NCBI GenBank assembly: GCA_019242475.1
Contig: JAFAVK010000138.1
Span: forward strand, 19,005 to 83,004
Direction of reading: 5' to 3'
From: Acidobacteriota bacterium
GTDB lineage: Bacteria; Acidobacteriota; Blastocatellia; Pyrinomonadales; Pyrinomonadaceae
DNA length: 64,000 nucleotides
Notes under the pieces: model-generated
What the model saw: the letters and a program-made list of their open reading frames with translations, nothing else
Database searches by the model: none
Told to the model about the DNA's origin: nothing
Position numbers and translations under genes: made by a program
Shown here: positions 38,224-45,970 of the stretch, piece by piece
How positions within the stretch are numbered: the stretch's first letter is position 1
How the letters are laid out: the number at the start of each line of letters is the position of its first letter

Positions 38224-38718
38224 ATGCGAGACACGATGGAAGGGATAGCTAGATTCAACTCATCAGAACGGAGCGCGCGATATAAAGCCGCTCTGAAGGC
38301 TTTACGGGAGCTTGCAGAGGAAGAAGGTCTTGACAAGGCCAAACTCGCACATGCCGAGGCTACTTGGGACATCAGGCTTGAACAATGGGCAGGGAGCAAC
38401 GGGCTAACCAAAAGCAAGCGACACGGATGTATTGCTACCCTTTTGGGCGAGAAGTGCGAGGGTATTAGATACGATGGCATCCCTTGCAGCGCCCCCGGCG
38501 GGGATCATACGAGTTTCTGGCTACGTGACGGCGAGCCAGCAGTGTATATCTCTCAGCCTTACGCGCTGCGCCTGCCTGACATGCAAGAGCTATTGAGCCT
38601 GAGTCAGAAGTATGACCTTGACGTTACGATCCACCCGGCAGACGAGTCGTTCTACTTCCCCGGCGGTACGCTAATGGTTGAAATACGATCTAGGAGTGGG
38701 AAGAAGGTATACGGTTGA
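38224..38718 (+). CDS. Unknown protein of the integrated element
   Basis: About 164 residues from ATG 38224, chosen for AGGGGAAAGTT just before it, almost the same leader as the methylase gene at 41366. Upstream in-frame ATGs at 38176 and 38197 are possible. The N-terminal half is helical and charged (ARFNSSERSARYKAALKALRELAEEEG, parts RYKAALKALRELAEEEG). The C-terminal half is beta-rich with aromatic residues (HTSFWLRDGEPAVYISQPYALRLP, parts SFWLRDGEPAVYISQ). No family recognised. It follows the candidate origin. Confidence 0.65.
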   Translation: MRDTMEGIARFNSSERSARYKAALKALRELAEEEGLDKAKLAHAEATWDIRLEQWAGSNGLTKSKRHGCIATLLGEKCEGIRYDGIPCSAPGGDHTSFWLRDGEPAVYISQPYALRLPDMQELLSLSQKYDLDVTIHPADESFYFPGGTLMVEIRSRSGKKVYG

Positions 38719-39105
38719 TGTCATATCAGCCGTAAACCCTATAGTGAATTTTTACAGCACATTCAGCACCATGTTCGACAACATGAATCAGACATCCCTT
38801 TATTAATCAGCAAGTTATATGCAACATGCTGTTGAAATCAAAAAAATTCCATAATTGGAGAGGCTATGAGGTCGCCCGACACCCGCATCTTCAAGCGTTT
38901 AGAAGTACCTTCAGCGACAGGAGTCTTACGCTTCTTTGCCTCGCCCGCTGCCTACAGATAAAAATTTCTGTTGCAATAAAATCGGCAGAGCGTTAATCTC
39001 CGGCGCGTGGGCGTCGCCTCCGCTTTCCGACGCTCAGAACAGAATAGGCACACGAATATCGCGCCACCCGAAGGCAGCTTTGCCCCGCCCGTGACGGCGC
39101 GCGAC
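38719..39105. other. AT-rich intergenic stretch of the element with one possible tiny gene
   Basis: A 31-codon frame at 38866-38961 (plus) follows TTGGAGAGGCT, a fair ribosome site, and would encode a basic peptide ending ...FASPAAYR. I cannot support it further. Otherwise nothing is recognised. The region 38740-38860 is the most AT-rich part of the element. Confidence 0.3.
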
Positions 39106-39336
39106 TTAGAACAGGGACGGCAAGACCGCGAGCAGTTCCAGCGCGGCCTGTGTCCAGATTGCCGTCGCGTCGTCAGGCGTCTTGTCAGTAGATACTTCGC
39201 CGCCTGTGGTCGGCTCTTGAAAGGCGCTCGCCGGTTGTGATGGTGGCGGCGCAGGTGAACCGTTCGGCATCCAGTCGGCTCGCGCAGAGCAGGCCAGTAG
39301 TAGAACCAGAACGGAAGCGGGGATAGCTTTACTCAT
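39106..39336 (-). CDS. Small exported protein or peptide precursor
   Basis: 76 residues from ATG 39336, preceded by AAGGTGTAAGGAA. Residues 1-19 (SKAIPASVLVLLLACSARA) form a signal peptide; LLLAC also fits a lipobox. The mature part is Pro/Thr/Asp-rich with a hydrophobic C-terminus (ALELLAVLPSLF). It is divergently transcribed from the TPR-HTH regulator 120 bases away. That arrangement recalls peptide-pheromone/TPR-receptor pairs, but no processing site is proven. It could also simply be a small lipoprotein. Confidence 0.5.
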   Translation of the reverse strand: MSKAIPASVLVLLLACSARADWMPNGSPAPPPSQPASAFQEPTTGGEVSTDKTPDDATAIWTQAALELLAVLPSLF

Positions 39337-39375
39337 TTCCTTACACCTTTCGCTATATGAGGGGTTGTGCAACGT

Positions 39376-39409
39376 CGCCGCCGGAATCGCTAAGTTCCGG
39401 TGGCGTTTT
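39376..39409. repeat. Hairpin in the divergent intergenic region
   Basis: Stem CGCCGCCGGAA / TTCCGGTGGCG (39376-39386 with 39395-39405, one G-U) followed by TTTT on the plus strand. It resembles an intrinsic terminator or attenuator placed before the TPR-HTH gene. Confidence 0.5.
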
Positions 39410-39455
39410 CGCTTACGCAAGGATTTCCACATAAGCGAAGAAAGGCTTGCCTCAC

Positions 39456-40940
39456 ATGAATTTAACAGACGAGCAGCTTAAGGAACTAGATAACCCTTCT
39501 CTGACCGAGAATGAACGTGTTTTGTTGCGCTGCCGTGTGGCCGCAGACTTCATACACAAAGGGCAGTACGAGGCGGCGCGCGAGGCTCTAGGCGGGTTGT
39601 GGCTAGGCGTCGGGCAGAGGCCAGCAGTAAGCAACCTGCCGCCCGCTATAGAGGCCGAAGTGTTGCTTCAATGTGGAACGCTTACGGGCTGGCTCGGCAG
39701 CGCACGCAACGTCTCAGGCGCGCAGGAGCAGGCGAAAGATATGCTCTCGGAAGCGGAGCGTAAGTTTCGCGCACAGGGGATGCTCTCTAAGGCGTCGGAG
39801 GCTCAGTACGAGTTAGGCATGTGTTATTGGCGGCTGGGCGCTTATGACGAGTCCCGCTTGGTAATGCGTGAGGCGCTAAAGCCCCTGACCGGCTCCGACC
39901 TCGACCTAAAGGCTAAAATCCTTATCAGGAGAACGCTGGTCGAAATATGGGAGAACAGGTATTACGAGGCGCTAAGCATCTTGAAAGAGGCTGAGCCGGT
40001 CTTTAACTCCGCTGGTGATGCGCTCAAAGGCAGATGGCACGGGCAAATGGCCTTAATTCTGATAAGGCTTGCCCTGATTGAAGGGAATACGGATTACTCA
40101 GATAGAGCAATCATCGAATTTACTGCTGCTATACATCACTATGAACAGGCAGGGCATGAAAGATACTGCGCGACGAACCTGAATAATCTTGCAATGACGT
40201 TCTACAGGCTAGGGCGTTACAAGGAGGCGCATGAATCGTTAGATCGCGCTCAGCTAATCTTCACCAAGCTCAAGGACGCGGGCAATCTAGCGCAGGTGGA
40301 CGAGACACGGGCGCGCGTCCTAGTCGCGGAAAAGAAATACCGTGAAGCAGACCGTATCCTCGTGGGAGTGATTAAGACTTTCGAGCAGGGCGGCGAGTCG
40401 GCGTTATTGGCTAACGCACTCACGCTTCAAGGTGTAGTGTGGGCACGGATCGGGGCGTTTGAGAACTCCGTCAACATCCTCCGTCAAGCGATGGAGGTAG
40501 CGCAGGACTCAGGCGCACTCGCGCGGGCAGGGCTGGCGGCGTTGACGCTGATAGAGGAGCACGGGAAGACGCGGCGGCTTTCGGAGTCCGATTTGGTTAA
40601 GGTGTTCACGCGCGCCGACGAACTTCTAAAAGGCACTCAGGACGCGGAAGACATAATCCGTCTGCGCGCGTGCGCTCGCATAGTTGTTAAGAGGCTATCG
40701 GGGCTGGAACTGCGCGACAAGAATTTTTCTTTTTACAGCGCCGTGCGGGAGTACGAAGCGAGATTGATAGAGCAGGCTTTAGCAGAAGCCGGGGGGAGTG
40801 TGACACGGGCGGCGAGGATTCTAGGGCTGACGCATCAAAACTTGGGCTACATGTTGCTGAAAAGGCATAAGAACCTAGCCGACAAGAGAACGCCACGGGA
40901 GAAGCGCTTGCGTAGCATCATCAAAGAGACGAAAGAATAG
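39456..40940 (+). CDS. TPR protein with C-terminal Fis-type helix-turn-helix
   Basis: About 494 residues from ATG 39456 (a TTG at 39447 is also possible). Residues about 20-400 form seven or more TPR-like helix pairs (for example YCATNLNNLAMTFYRLGRYKEAHESL, parts NLAMTFYRLGRYKEA). The last 60 residues are a Fis/HTH_8-type DNA-binding domain: LIEQALAEAGGSVTRAARIL then GLTHQNLGYMLLKRH. A ligand or peptide bound by the TPR superhelix could control DNA binding, as in RRNPP regulators, though those have an N-terminal XRE-type domain. It is divergent from the small exported protein at 39106. It ends just before the restriction-modification block. Confidence 0.82.
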   Translation: MNLTDEQLKELDNPSLTENERVLLRCRVAADFIHKGQYEAAREALGGLWLGVGQRPAVSNLPPAIEAEVLLQCGTLTGWLGSARNVSGAQEQAKDMLSEAERKFRAQGMLSKASEAQYELGMCYWRLGAYDESRLVMREALKPLTGSDLDLKAKILIRRTLVEIWENRYYEALSILKEAEPVFNSAGDALKGRWHGQMALILIRLALIEGNTDYSDRAIIEFTAAIHHYEQAGHERYCATNLNNLAMTFYRLGRYKEAHESLDRAQLIFTKLKDAGNLAQVDETRARVLVAEKKYREADRILVGVIKTFEQGGESALLANALTLQGVVWARIGAFENSVNILRQAMEVAQDSGALARAGLAALTLIEEHGKTRRLSESDLVKVFTRADELLKGTQDAEDIIRLRACARIVVKRLSGLELRDKNFSFYSAVREYEARLIEQALAEAGGSVTRAARILGLTHQNLGYMLLKRHKNLADKRTPREKRLRSIIKETKE

Positions 40941-40958
40941 AGAGGAGCAAGCGACGCC

Positions 40959-41201
40959 TCACTTTATAAGTGTATATTTAGTGCCGCTACCCTTGCCGAC
41001 TCTTTGAAGCCTCTGATTCTCAACCATTGAGTTGAAAAAATAAATTGCTTGGTCATAATTAATATCTGCTATTGAACGGAGTGTTCGGTTTGTTATAAAG
41101 GGATGCAACGAAAGAAATTCACTGACAATAGCCTCCACCTGTAATAATTCGGAGGCCGTAAGAGTAGTTCTTTTGCCATTTTGCTCTTTAAACTTATCCA
41201 T
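40959..41201 (-). CDS. Small winged-helix-like DNA-binding protein
   Basis: 80 residues. The pattern of three helices followed by a hairpin (AIVSEFLSLHP, TLRSIADINYDQAIYFFNSMVENQ, then LQRVGKGSGTKYTLIK) fits a minimal winged helix. It is divergent from the methylase gene with about 165 bases between the two starts, the usual place for a controller of a restriction-modification operon. Family not identified further; a role as regulator is inferred from fold and position. Confidence 0.65.
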   Translation of the reverse strand: MDKFKEQNGKRTTLTASELLQVEAIVSEFLSLHPFITNRTLRSIADINYDQAIYFFNSMVENQRLQRVGKGSGTKYTLIK

Positions 41202-41365
41202 AATAATTGTGAGTATAATCTCAGCGGACTTACCAGCGGTACATCAATTTTCATGCTACTGGCTTACCCGTGTTAGTATCCCGTCTGCTATTTAGAAATT
41301 GCCGGGACTCACTTACTCCTGAACAGAACGTTCGACCACTAAAGACAAAAGGTAGGGGGAAAGTT

Positions 41366-43348
41366 ATGCGCGCTTTAGAGTTCAAGAAAATACCGTTTCG
41401 CCCAGTACAAAGAGAAAACGGATTGGTAGTCCCGTTTAGCGGGTACTTTTTTTGGGAGCGAGTCAAAAATAAAAACGCACAGGAAGAACCTGTAAGACAA
41501 CTTGTGCTTCATACTCTAGTAACTGAGTACGGATTTCCTGCGGAAGAGGTACATGAAGGCGGACTTATCGAGATTGAGCAGGAAGTACGTTTCGGGAGCG
41601 AGCAGAATAGAGCTTTTGCTGACATTGTTATAAAGAACTCTCGCCGTCATCCTTACATTTTTATCGAATGCGCTGAGCCTAACACGTCTATTGAAAGCAA
41701 ATGGAATCAAATGAAGGGCAATGTTTCAGCCGAGTGGTCAGTTATTTTTGGGGGCATATCAAACGGGCGGGAGTTGCATTGGTACAAGAAATCTCATAAC
41801 CCCCGCGAAGTTGTTCCTGTTGATGATATAGCCCGGTACTCTGGCACATCTTATGGTAAAGGGGACGTGTCGCAAGACTTAATTGCACCTGTGCCAAGTG
41901 GTGGAGAACTAAAGACAGGGCTTACTCCATTTTCAACTACAACATTCAGAAGCGTTCTCGGGAATGAAAGAGACGGGCTGCACAAAACTTTATGGAGTGA
42001 AGATGGGTTAAATCCGGATGATTGCGTGGACGAATTAGTAAAACTTCTTTACGTTAAAGAATATGATGAGCGTAAGACAGTTGAAGAAGCTAAGCGAACG
42101 AATATCCCTCAATCATTTATCTTCAACGCTGAACGATTTAAAGAAGACCCTGACCAATTAGCCTCTAACGTTATCTCAGCCTTTGAAGAGGCTGTTAAAG
42201 CAGATAAGGATAAAATGATCCAACTTGGGCGTGCTGATGGCTCACGGCTGGTTTACGAGAACGAGCACATAAGCCTCAAGCCGTCCACAATTTATAAGGT
42301 CGTGCGCCAACTAGCGCCTTATAGCATTCTTGAAACGCCCTCAGACCTTCGCGGGCGTGTGTTTGAAAAATATCTGAGCACAACATTTCGGAAGGGCTTA
42401 GGGCAATACTTTACCCCTGAGCCGGTTGTCCGTTTGATGATCGGTTTGCTTGCGCCAAATGAAACCGATTACATCGGAGACCCTTTTTGCGGTAGCGGGC
42501 GCATGCTCACAATGGCTCTAGAGTATGTCCGTGCGCGCCGAACTGGCATAGCTAAGCCGGAAGATATGCATGGCTTTGCGACTACTCATCTTTTTGGTGT
42601 TGACATTAGCCGCAAGCTTGTTCGCATCGCTCAACAGAATGCAAGGTTGCATGATGATGAGTTTATTGATGCGCGGCAGAATGATTCACTTACTAATATT
42701 CAGCAGTTAGGAGATATGCCACGGGCACACGGCTTCCGTCCCGGTGGATTGACAGCTATTGCTACGAACCCGCCATTTGGTGCTCCGATAAAAGATGAGC
42801 ATACCTTAGAGCTATTCCGCATAACTCGGCGGCAGCGTGGGGGACGAGTTACAACCGTCAAGTCAGAAGAAAAACAAGTCCTAGCTATAGATCGATGTTT
42901 AGATATGTTGGCAAGTGAAGTGACCTTGCCAAGCGGGAAGGTTATTGGTGGCCGGATGGCAATTATTCTTCCTGATGGTGTACTGGCTAACAGCAACACG
43001 CGAGTCATTCGCAATTGGTATCGAGAGAACGCTATCTTGCGCGCGGTAGTCAGCCTGCCTGCACATACCTTCATGCCGTTCGGGGCGGGAGTAAAAGCGT
43101 CCGTAGCCCTATTCGAGAAAAAGACCCCTCAGTGGGATGATTCTCAAGACTACGATGTTTACATGGCACGGGTTGACGATATTGGCTATGACGCCAAAGG
43201 CTCGGATCATAATTGTCCAAAATGCGTCGCTCGTCGTATCGACGCTGACGACGAAAATAAGTTCTGGACTATGAAGGCCAAAGATGAAATTGATGAAATT
43301 ATAGAGGACTTTCATGCACAAATGGACTTAGGGTGGAGGCTGACATAA
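41366..43348 (+). CDS. HSDR_N-like domain fused to N6-adenine DNA methylase (Type I-like or Type IIB/BcgI-like)
   Basis: About 660 residues from ATG 41366 (TAGGGGGAAAGTT leader). Residues about 25-135 resemble the HSDR_N nuclease domain (VRQLVLHTLVTEYGFP, FADIVI with D86, FIECAEP with E101), but the catalytic Lys of D...E-x-K is Ala103. The methylase follows: HsdM N-helical region (about 310-340), GQYFTPEPVV, motif I DPFCGSGRM (D372) and catalytic motif IV NPPF (468-471), all intact. It modifies adenines in a sequence chosen by the adjacent specificity subunit. The missing Lys may mean methylation only, or a variant active site. The stop overlaps the next start by one base. Confidence 0.85.
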   Translation: MRALEFKKIPFRPVQRENGLVVPFSGYFFWERVKNKNAQEEPVRQLVLHTLVTEYGFPAEEVHEGGLIEIEQEVRFGSEQNRAFADIVIKNSRRHPYIFIECAEPNTSIESKWNQMKGNVSAEWSVIFGGISNGRELHWYKKSHNPREVVPVDDIARYSGTSYGKGDVSQDLIAPVPSGGELKTGLTPFSTTTFRSVLGNERDGLHKTLWSEDGLNPDDCVDELVKLLYVKEYDERKTVEEAKRTNIPQSFIFNAERFKEDPDQLASNVISAFEEAVKADKDKMIQLGRADGSRLVYENEHISLKPSTIYKVVRQLAPYSILETPSDLRGRVFEKYLSTTFRKGLGQYFTPEPVVRLMIGLLAPNETDYIGDPFCGSGRMLTMALEYVRARRTGIAKPEDMHGFATTHLFGVDISRKLVRIAQQNARLHDDEFIDARQNDSLTNIQQLGDMPRAHGFRPGGLTAIATNPPFGAPIKDEHTLELFRITRRQRGGRVTTVKSEEKQVLAIDRCLDMLASEVTLPSGKVIGGRMAIILPDGVLANSNTRVIRNWYRENAILRAVVSLPAHTFMPFGAGVKASVALFEKKTPQWDDSQDYDVYMARVDDIGYDAKGSDHNCPKCVARRIDADDENKFWTMKAKDEIDEIIEDFHAQMDLGWRLT

Positions 43349-44775
43349 TGGAGTCGGGGAAAGTTAAAGGATCAGAACTGCTTCACCGCCGCAATACCGT
43401 AGAAGAATTTTACTCTCCGGCTGTCAAGCGAATTGAGTTGTTAAACTCGCGCTGCCACTATCCACTTGAGCCTGTCGCAAAGTTTGCTCACGTTCGTGGC
43501 GGAAAGCGACTACCAGCTAATACTCCATATTATGAAAATGAAGACGGAACAGGTGTCCCTTACATCCGAACTTGTGACATACATCCTGAGTCTGGCTCTA
43601 TTGACTTAACAGATGTGGTTTATGTGGATGAGCAAACGCATCAGATTATTGCCAACTACCAGCTTCAAGAGAACGATATTGTAATTTCAATAGCGGGAAC
43701 AATCGGAGCAATCGGGATGCTCCGCGAATCACTTGAACGGTGTAATTTCAACGAGAATATGGCAAAGGTACGTGTGTTCGACCCTGACTATCTGCCCGAC
43801 TATGTTGCGGCTTACTTCGCCAGCGGGTTCGGACAGGCTTACATTGAATGGTTAAAGGGCGGGGCTGTTCAAGCTAAGTTAAGCCTTGAACGTATCAAGG
43901 AAATTCAAGTTCCCAAACTTTCATCCAGCGCTCAATCGCAAATAAGCGAAATCATGCAGTCTGCTTATAGTGAAAGGCAGAATCTTATTCAAGAAGCCGA
44001 GGAGCTTGGGCGTGGAATAAGTGAGTACGTGCTTGGGCGTTTAGGGGCAAGTTTAGAGATCAAGGCACATCAGCTAAGGCTTAAGATGTCGTTATCAAAA
44101 TTGAAGCGCCGGGATGATCCTGAATACTATAGTCCTGAACGATTTGAGGCGATTGAGGCGATTAGACACTTATCTTTCCAGCGTAAGCCGTTAGGAAAGA
44201 TTGTAACTTTTTCGGAGCGGCGAGTTGCACCCCAAGACTATTCTGACTCTACCTTCAACTATTTAAGCTTAGCGAATGTACAGTCCCACTCAGGAGAGCT
44301 TCTAGGTAATACCCTCGTTACCCGCGACGACGTAGCCAGTCAGTCAAATATCTTTGAGAAAGGCGATGTATTGTTCGGTAGGCTGCGCCCTTATCTTAAT
44401 AAGGTTTATTGTGCTGATGAAGATATGTCCGAAGGGCTTTGCTCTACGGAGTTTTATGTGTTTCGGCCTGACAAATCATTTGATGAATTATTTCTGACAT
44501 ACTACCTTCTCAGTCCCTTAGTAGTCGCCCAAACCAAGCATGCAACGACCGGAAGCGCATTGCCGCGACTGCTAAAACATGATTTCTCAGAGATAGAAGT
44601 GCCTCTTGTCCCTTTCGATGAGCAAATTAAAATCTCCGCAGAGATTAAAAACCGGCGACAAACTGTTCGGCAGAAGCTACAACGTGCAGAGAGTGTGGTT
44701 GATGAAGCGCGGAGGGAAGTTGATAAGCTGATCTTAGGTGAAGACTTTATATTCGAGGCTGAATCAGTTAATTAA
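43348..44775 (+). CDS. Restriction-modification specificity subunit (HsdS-like)
   Basis: About 475 residues with two target recognition domains, each followed by a long helix: TRD1 about 25-200 (ending SQISEIMQSAYSERQNLIQEAEEL) and TRD2 about 265-465. Each half repeats the typical elements (V-x-F-x-G-x-L or IVISIAGTIGA; GDVLFGRLRPYLNK). Two half-sites imply a bipartite DNA target. It starts at TAATG on the methylase stop, so the two are translationally coupled. No separate HsdR gene is present in the element, which supports a BcgI-like two-subunit system or an orphan methylase. Confidence 0.9.
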   Translation: MESGKVKGSELLHRRNTVEEFYSPAVKRIELLNSRCHYPLEPVAKFAHVRGGKRLPANTPYYENEDGTGVPYIRTCDIHPESGSIDLTDVVYVDEQTHQIIANYQLQENDIVISIAGTIGAIGMLRESLERCNFNENMAKVRVFDPDYLPDYVAAYFASGFGQAYIEWLKGGAVQAKLSLERIKEIQVPKLSSSAQSQISEIMQSAYSERQNLIQEAEELGRGISEYVLGRLGASLEIKAHQLRLKMSLSKLKRRDDPEYYSPERFEAIEAIRHLSFQRKPLGKIVTFSERRVAPQDYSDSTFNYLSLANVQSHSGELLGNTLVTRDDVASQSNIFEKGDVLFGRLRPYLNKVYCADEDMSEGLCSTEFYVFRPDKSFDELFLTYYLLSPLVVAQTKHATTGSALPRLLKHDFSEIEVPLVPFDEQIKISAEIKNRRQTVRQKLQRAESVVDEARREVDKLILGEDFIFEAESVN

Positions 44776-44802
44776 CACCCTGTGCCCTAGATTAGTCGTT
44801 TA

Positions 44803-45012
44803 ATGAGTATGAATCGTGATGACGAGCTTATCGGGTTAGGTGAAGCCGCGGAAGAATTTGGTATACCACGCCGTACACTCAGCAAGGCCGCTGCTGACGG
44901 ATTGCTCCATGCACGAAAGACGGCGGGGGCATGGTTGGTGACGCGGCAAGAAGTAAAAGATTACATTTCTAACCGTAAGCCCAAAATGGGTAGACCCTCA
45001 CAAAAAAATTGA
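44803..45012 (+). CDS. Excisionase/MerR-like helix-turn-helix protein
   Basis: 69 residues. The pattern LIGLGEAAEEFGIPRRTLSKAAADGLLHA, in parts GLGEAAEEFGIPRRTL and A-A-D-G-L-L-x-A-x-K, then WLVTRQEVKDYI, is the standard small MerR-type HTH of AlpA/Xis-like and plasmid helix-turn-helix proteins. In an integrated element it may be the recombination directionality factor or a regulator of the R-M genes 28 bases upstream. The C-terminus is basic. Two hairpins follow. Confidence 0.75.
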   Translation: MSMNRDDELIGLGEAAEEFGIPRRTLSKAAADGLLHARKTAGAWLVTRQEVKDYISNRKPKMGRPSQKN

Positions 45013-45024
45013 ACACGACGCTTG

Positions 45025-45096
45025 AGAAAGTTTGCTAAATCTGGCAAACTTTCTGCGAAGCGTTACCCGTAAGTGTTACGAGCACCTACGGGTAAC
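45025..45096. terminator. Two consecutive hairpins after the HTH gene
   Basis: Perfect stems: 45025-45035 with 45044-45054 (11 bp) and 45062-45071 with 45087-45096 (10 bp). They follow the HTH gene stop and precede the small Cys-rich gene. They probably end the R-M/HTH transcript. Confidence 0.6.
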
Positions 45097-45197
45097 TAAC
45101 CCCACCGACTGAGCAAGCAGTCAGTTGGGCTGACTCCATTTAACAAAAATCGAGTCCGCCTGTCACCTGATTGTAGGTGGGAATTACAGGAGGACTC

Positions 45198-45506
45198 GTG
45201 CCGCCTAAAGATACTTCTGGCGCAGGCCGCGCTATCTTCATTAACTCGACAGGGGAGCATTCCGCAGATTCGTTCTGTGGTCATTGCTCTAATGCTTTGA
45301 TTAAGCCGGGGACAGTTGAAAGGGTATTTCCCGGCGTAGACGCTAAAGGTGTCCCCATCTGTGCTAAGTTTAATCTTGGTGCTCCACGGAATTGGCAGGG
45401 ACATTGCGGAGTAAATTTCCGCAAGGAATTGCTTCCTTTAACCCTTTGGAAATGTAAAGCAAACTATTGGCTGTTGGTTGAAGGTGTCACACATAGCGAT
45501 GGTTAG
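45198..45506 (+). CDS. Small Cys-rich protein of the integrated element
   Basis: 102 residues from GTG 45198, which is preceded by AGGAGGACTC; an upstream in-frame ATG at 45177 lacks such a site. C-G-H-C near residue 27, then single Cys residues near 57, 71 and 86, could form a zinc-binding site. Aromatic and basic residues cluster at the C-terminus (KANYWLLVEG). No family recognised. It is the last gene before the right attachment region. Confidence 0.6.
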   Translation: MPPKDTSGAGRAIFINSTGEHSADSFCGHCSNALIKPGTVERVFPGVDAKGVPICAKFNLGAPRNWQGHCGVNFRKELLPLTLWKCKANYWLLVEGVTHSDG

Positions 45507-45579
45507 CTATGTGAAAAACAGGCTAGCCGCTATCGTGCAATACGGTAGCGGCTTAAACCATTCAACGTGACACGTTGAA
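45490..45579. repeat. Three hairpins near the right element end
   Basis: Stems: CACATAGC/GCTATGTG (45490-45497 with 45506-45513), 45525-45536 with 45542-45553 (11 of 12), and TTCAACGTG/CACGTTGAA (45561-45569 with 45571-45579). The last could be a binding site for integrase or the excisionase-like protein. Confidence 0.5.
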
Positions 45580-45598
45580 AGACACGGACAGCGTGAAG

Positions 45599-45616
45599 GT
45601 GTCCTCGAAAGTGTCC
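45599..45616. promoter_or_regulatory. Candidate integrase arm-type sites, right end
   Basis: GTGTCCTCGAAA followed directly by GTGTCC. The same 12-mer lies at 33577 near the left end. Repeated words inside both ends suit integrase arm binding. Confidence 0.45.
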
Positions 45617-45648
45617 AAAAGGAAAACAGCTACCATTAAGGTAGCTGT
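45617..45648 (-). terminator. Replacement tRNA-Glu terminator carried by the element
   Basis: On the minus strand, directly after the tRNA: perfect 9-bp stem ACAGCTACC/GGTAGCTGT (45626-45634 with 45640-45648), loop of 5, then TTTCCTTTT. It has the same shape but a different stem from the host copy at 33409-33441. Confidence 0.75.
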
Positions 45649-45658
45649 AAACCTTTGA

Positions 45659-45712
45659 TAAGATGTGGCGTCCCGTACGGGACTCGAACCCGTGTTACCG
45701 CCGTGAAAGGGC
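45659..45712. repeat. Right attachment site (attR)
   Basis: 54-bp copy of 33441-33494, lying within and just past the 3' half of the intact tRNA-Glu gene. Confidence 0.92.
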
Positions 45713-45741
45713 GGTGTCCTAGGCCACTAGACGAACGGGAC
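45666..45741 (-). tRNA. tRNA-Glu (UUC)
   Basis: 76 bases with encoded CCA. Acceptor stem GTCCCGT/ACGGGAC, T arm with GGTTCGAGTCC, anticodon stem CCGCC/GGCGG with loop CTTTCAC giving anticodon TTC. The 5' half is host DNA and the 3' half is supplied by the integrated element, so the gene is reconstituted at the right junction. Confidence 0.95.
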
Positions 45742-45970
45742 TTGAATGATTTCGTCGTTGATAACGGCGCCGTTTAAGTTACCGTAGAGCCAAGGGGCTG
45801 TCAAACGAGGCGGGCGAGCGGGGGCGTGCATCCTTCGCGCGCGCCGAAGGCATCGGAGTGTGAAAGCAAGCAGGCGCCCCCCGGCACGTTCAGGGGGCGT
45901 GCTCGTGCGGAGTCCTTGAACGAAAATCCCCCCAGCCCCTTTCGACGAAGAACAAGCGCGGAGGCTCTCC

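Larger units (their letters stand above)
33441..45712. mobile_element. 12.2-kb integrative element inserted at tRNA-Glu
   Basis: Bounded by the 54-bp direct repeats 33441-33494 and 45659-45712. Contents: tyrosine integrase beside attL, unknown protein, P4/D5-type primase-helicase, palindromic iteron region, small exported peptide and TPR-HTH regulator, winged-helix protein, methylase plus specificity subunit, excisionase-like HTH protein and unknowns. GC and codon use are clearly lower than in the flanks. No capsid, portal, terminase, relaxase or mobilisation gene is seen, so it may be a satellite-like or helper-dependent element carrying a restriction-modification cargo. Host-type heptamer palindromes are absent inside. 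Confidence 0.92.

Noticed and set aside
39007..39240. 77-codon plus-strand frame opposite the small exported protein
   Set aside because: No ribosome site; the minus-strand frame has a signal peptide and a better start.
41366..43348. Full Type I system with a separate HsdR
   Set aside because: No translocase or HsdR gene lies anywhere in the element; only the nuclease-like N-domain is fused to the methylase.
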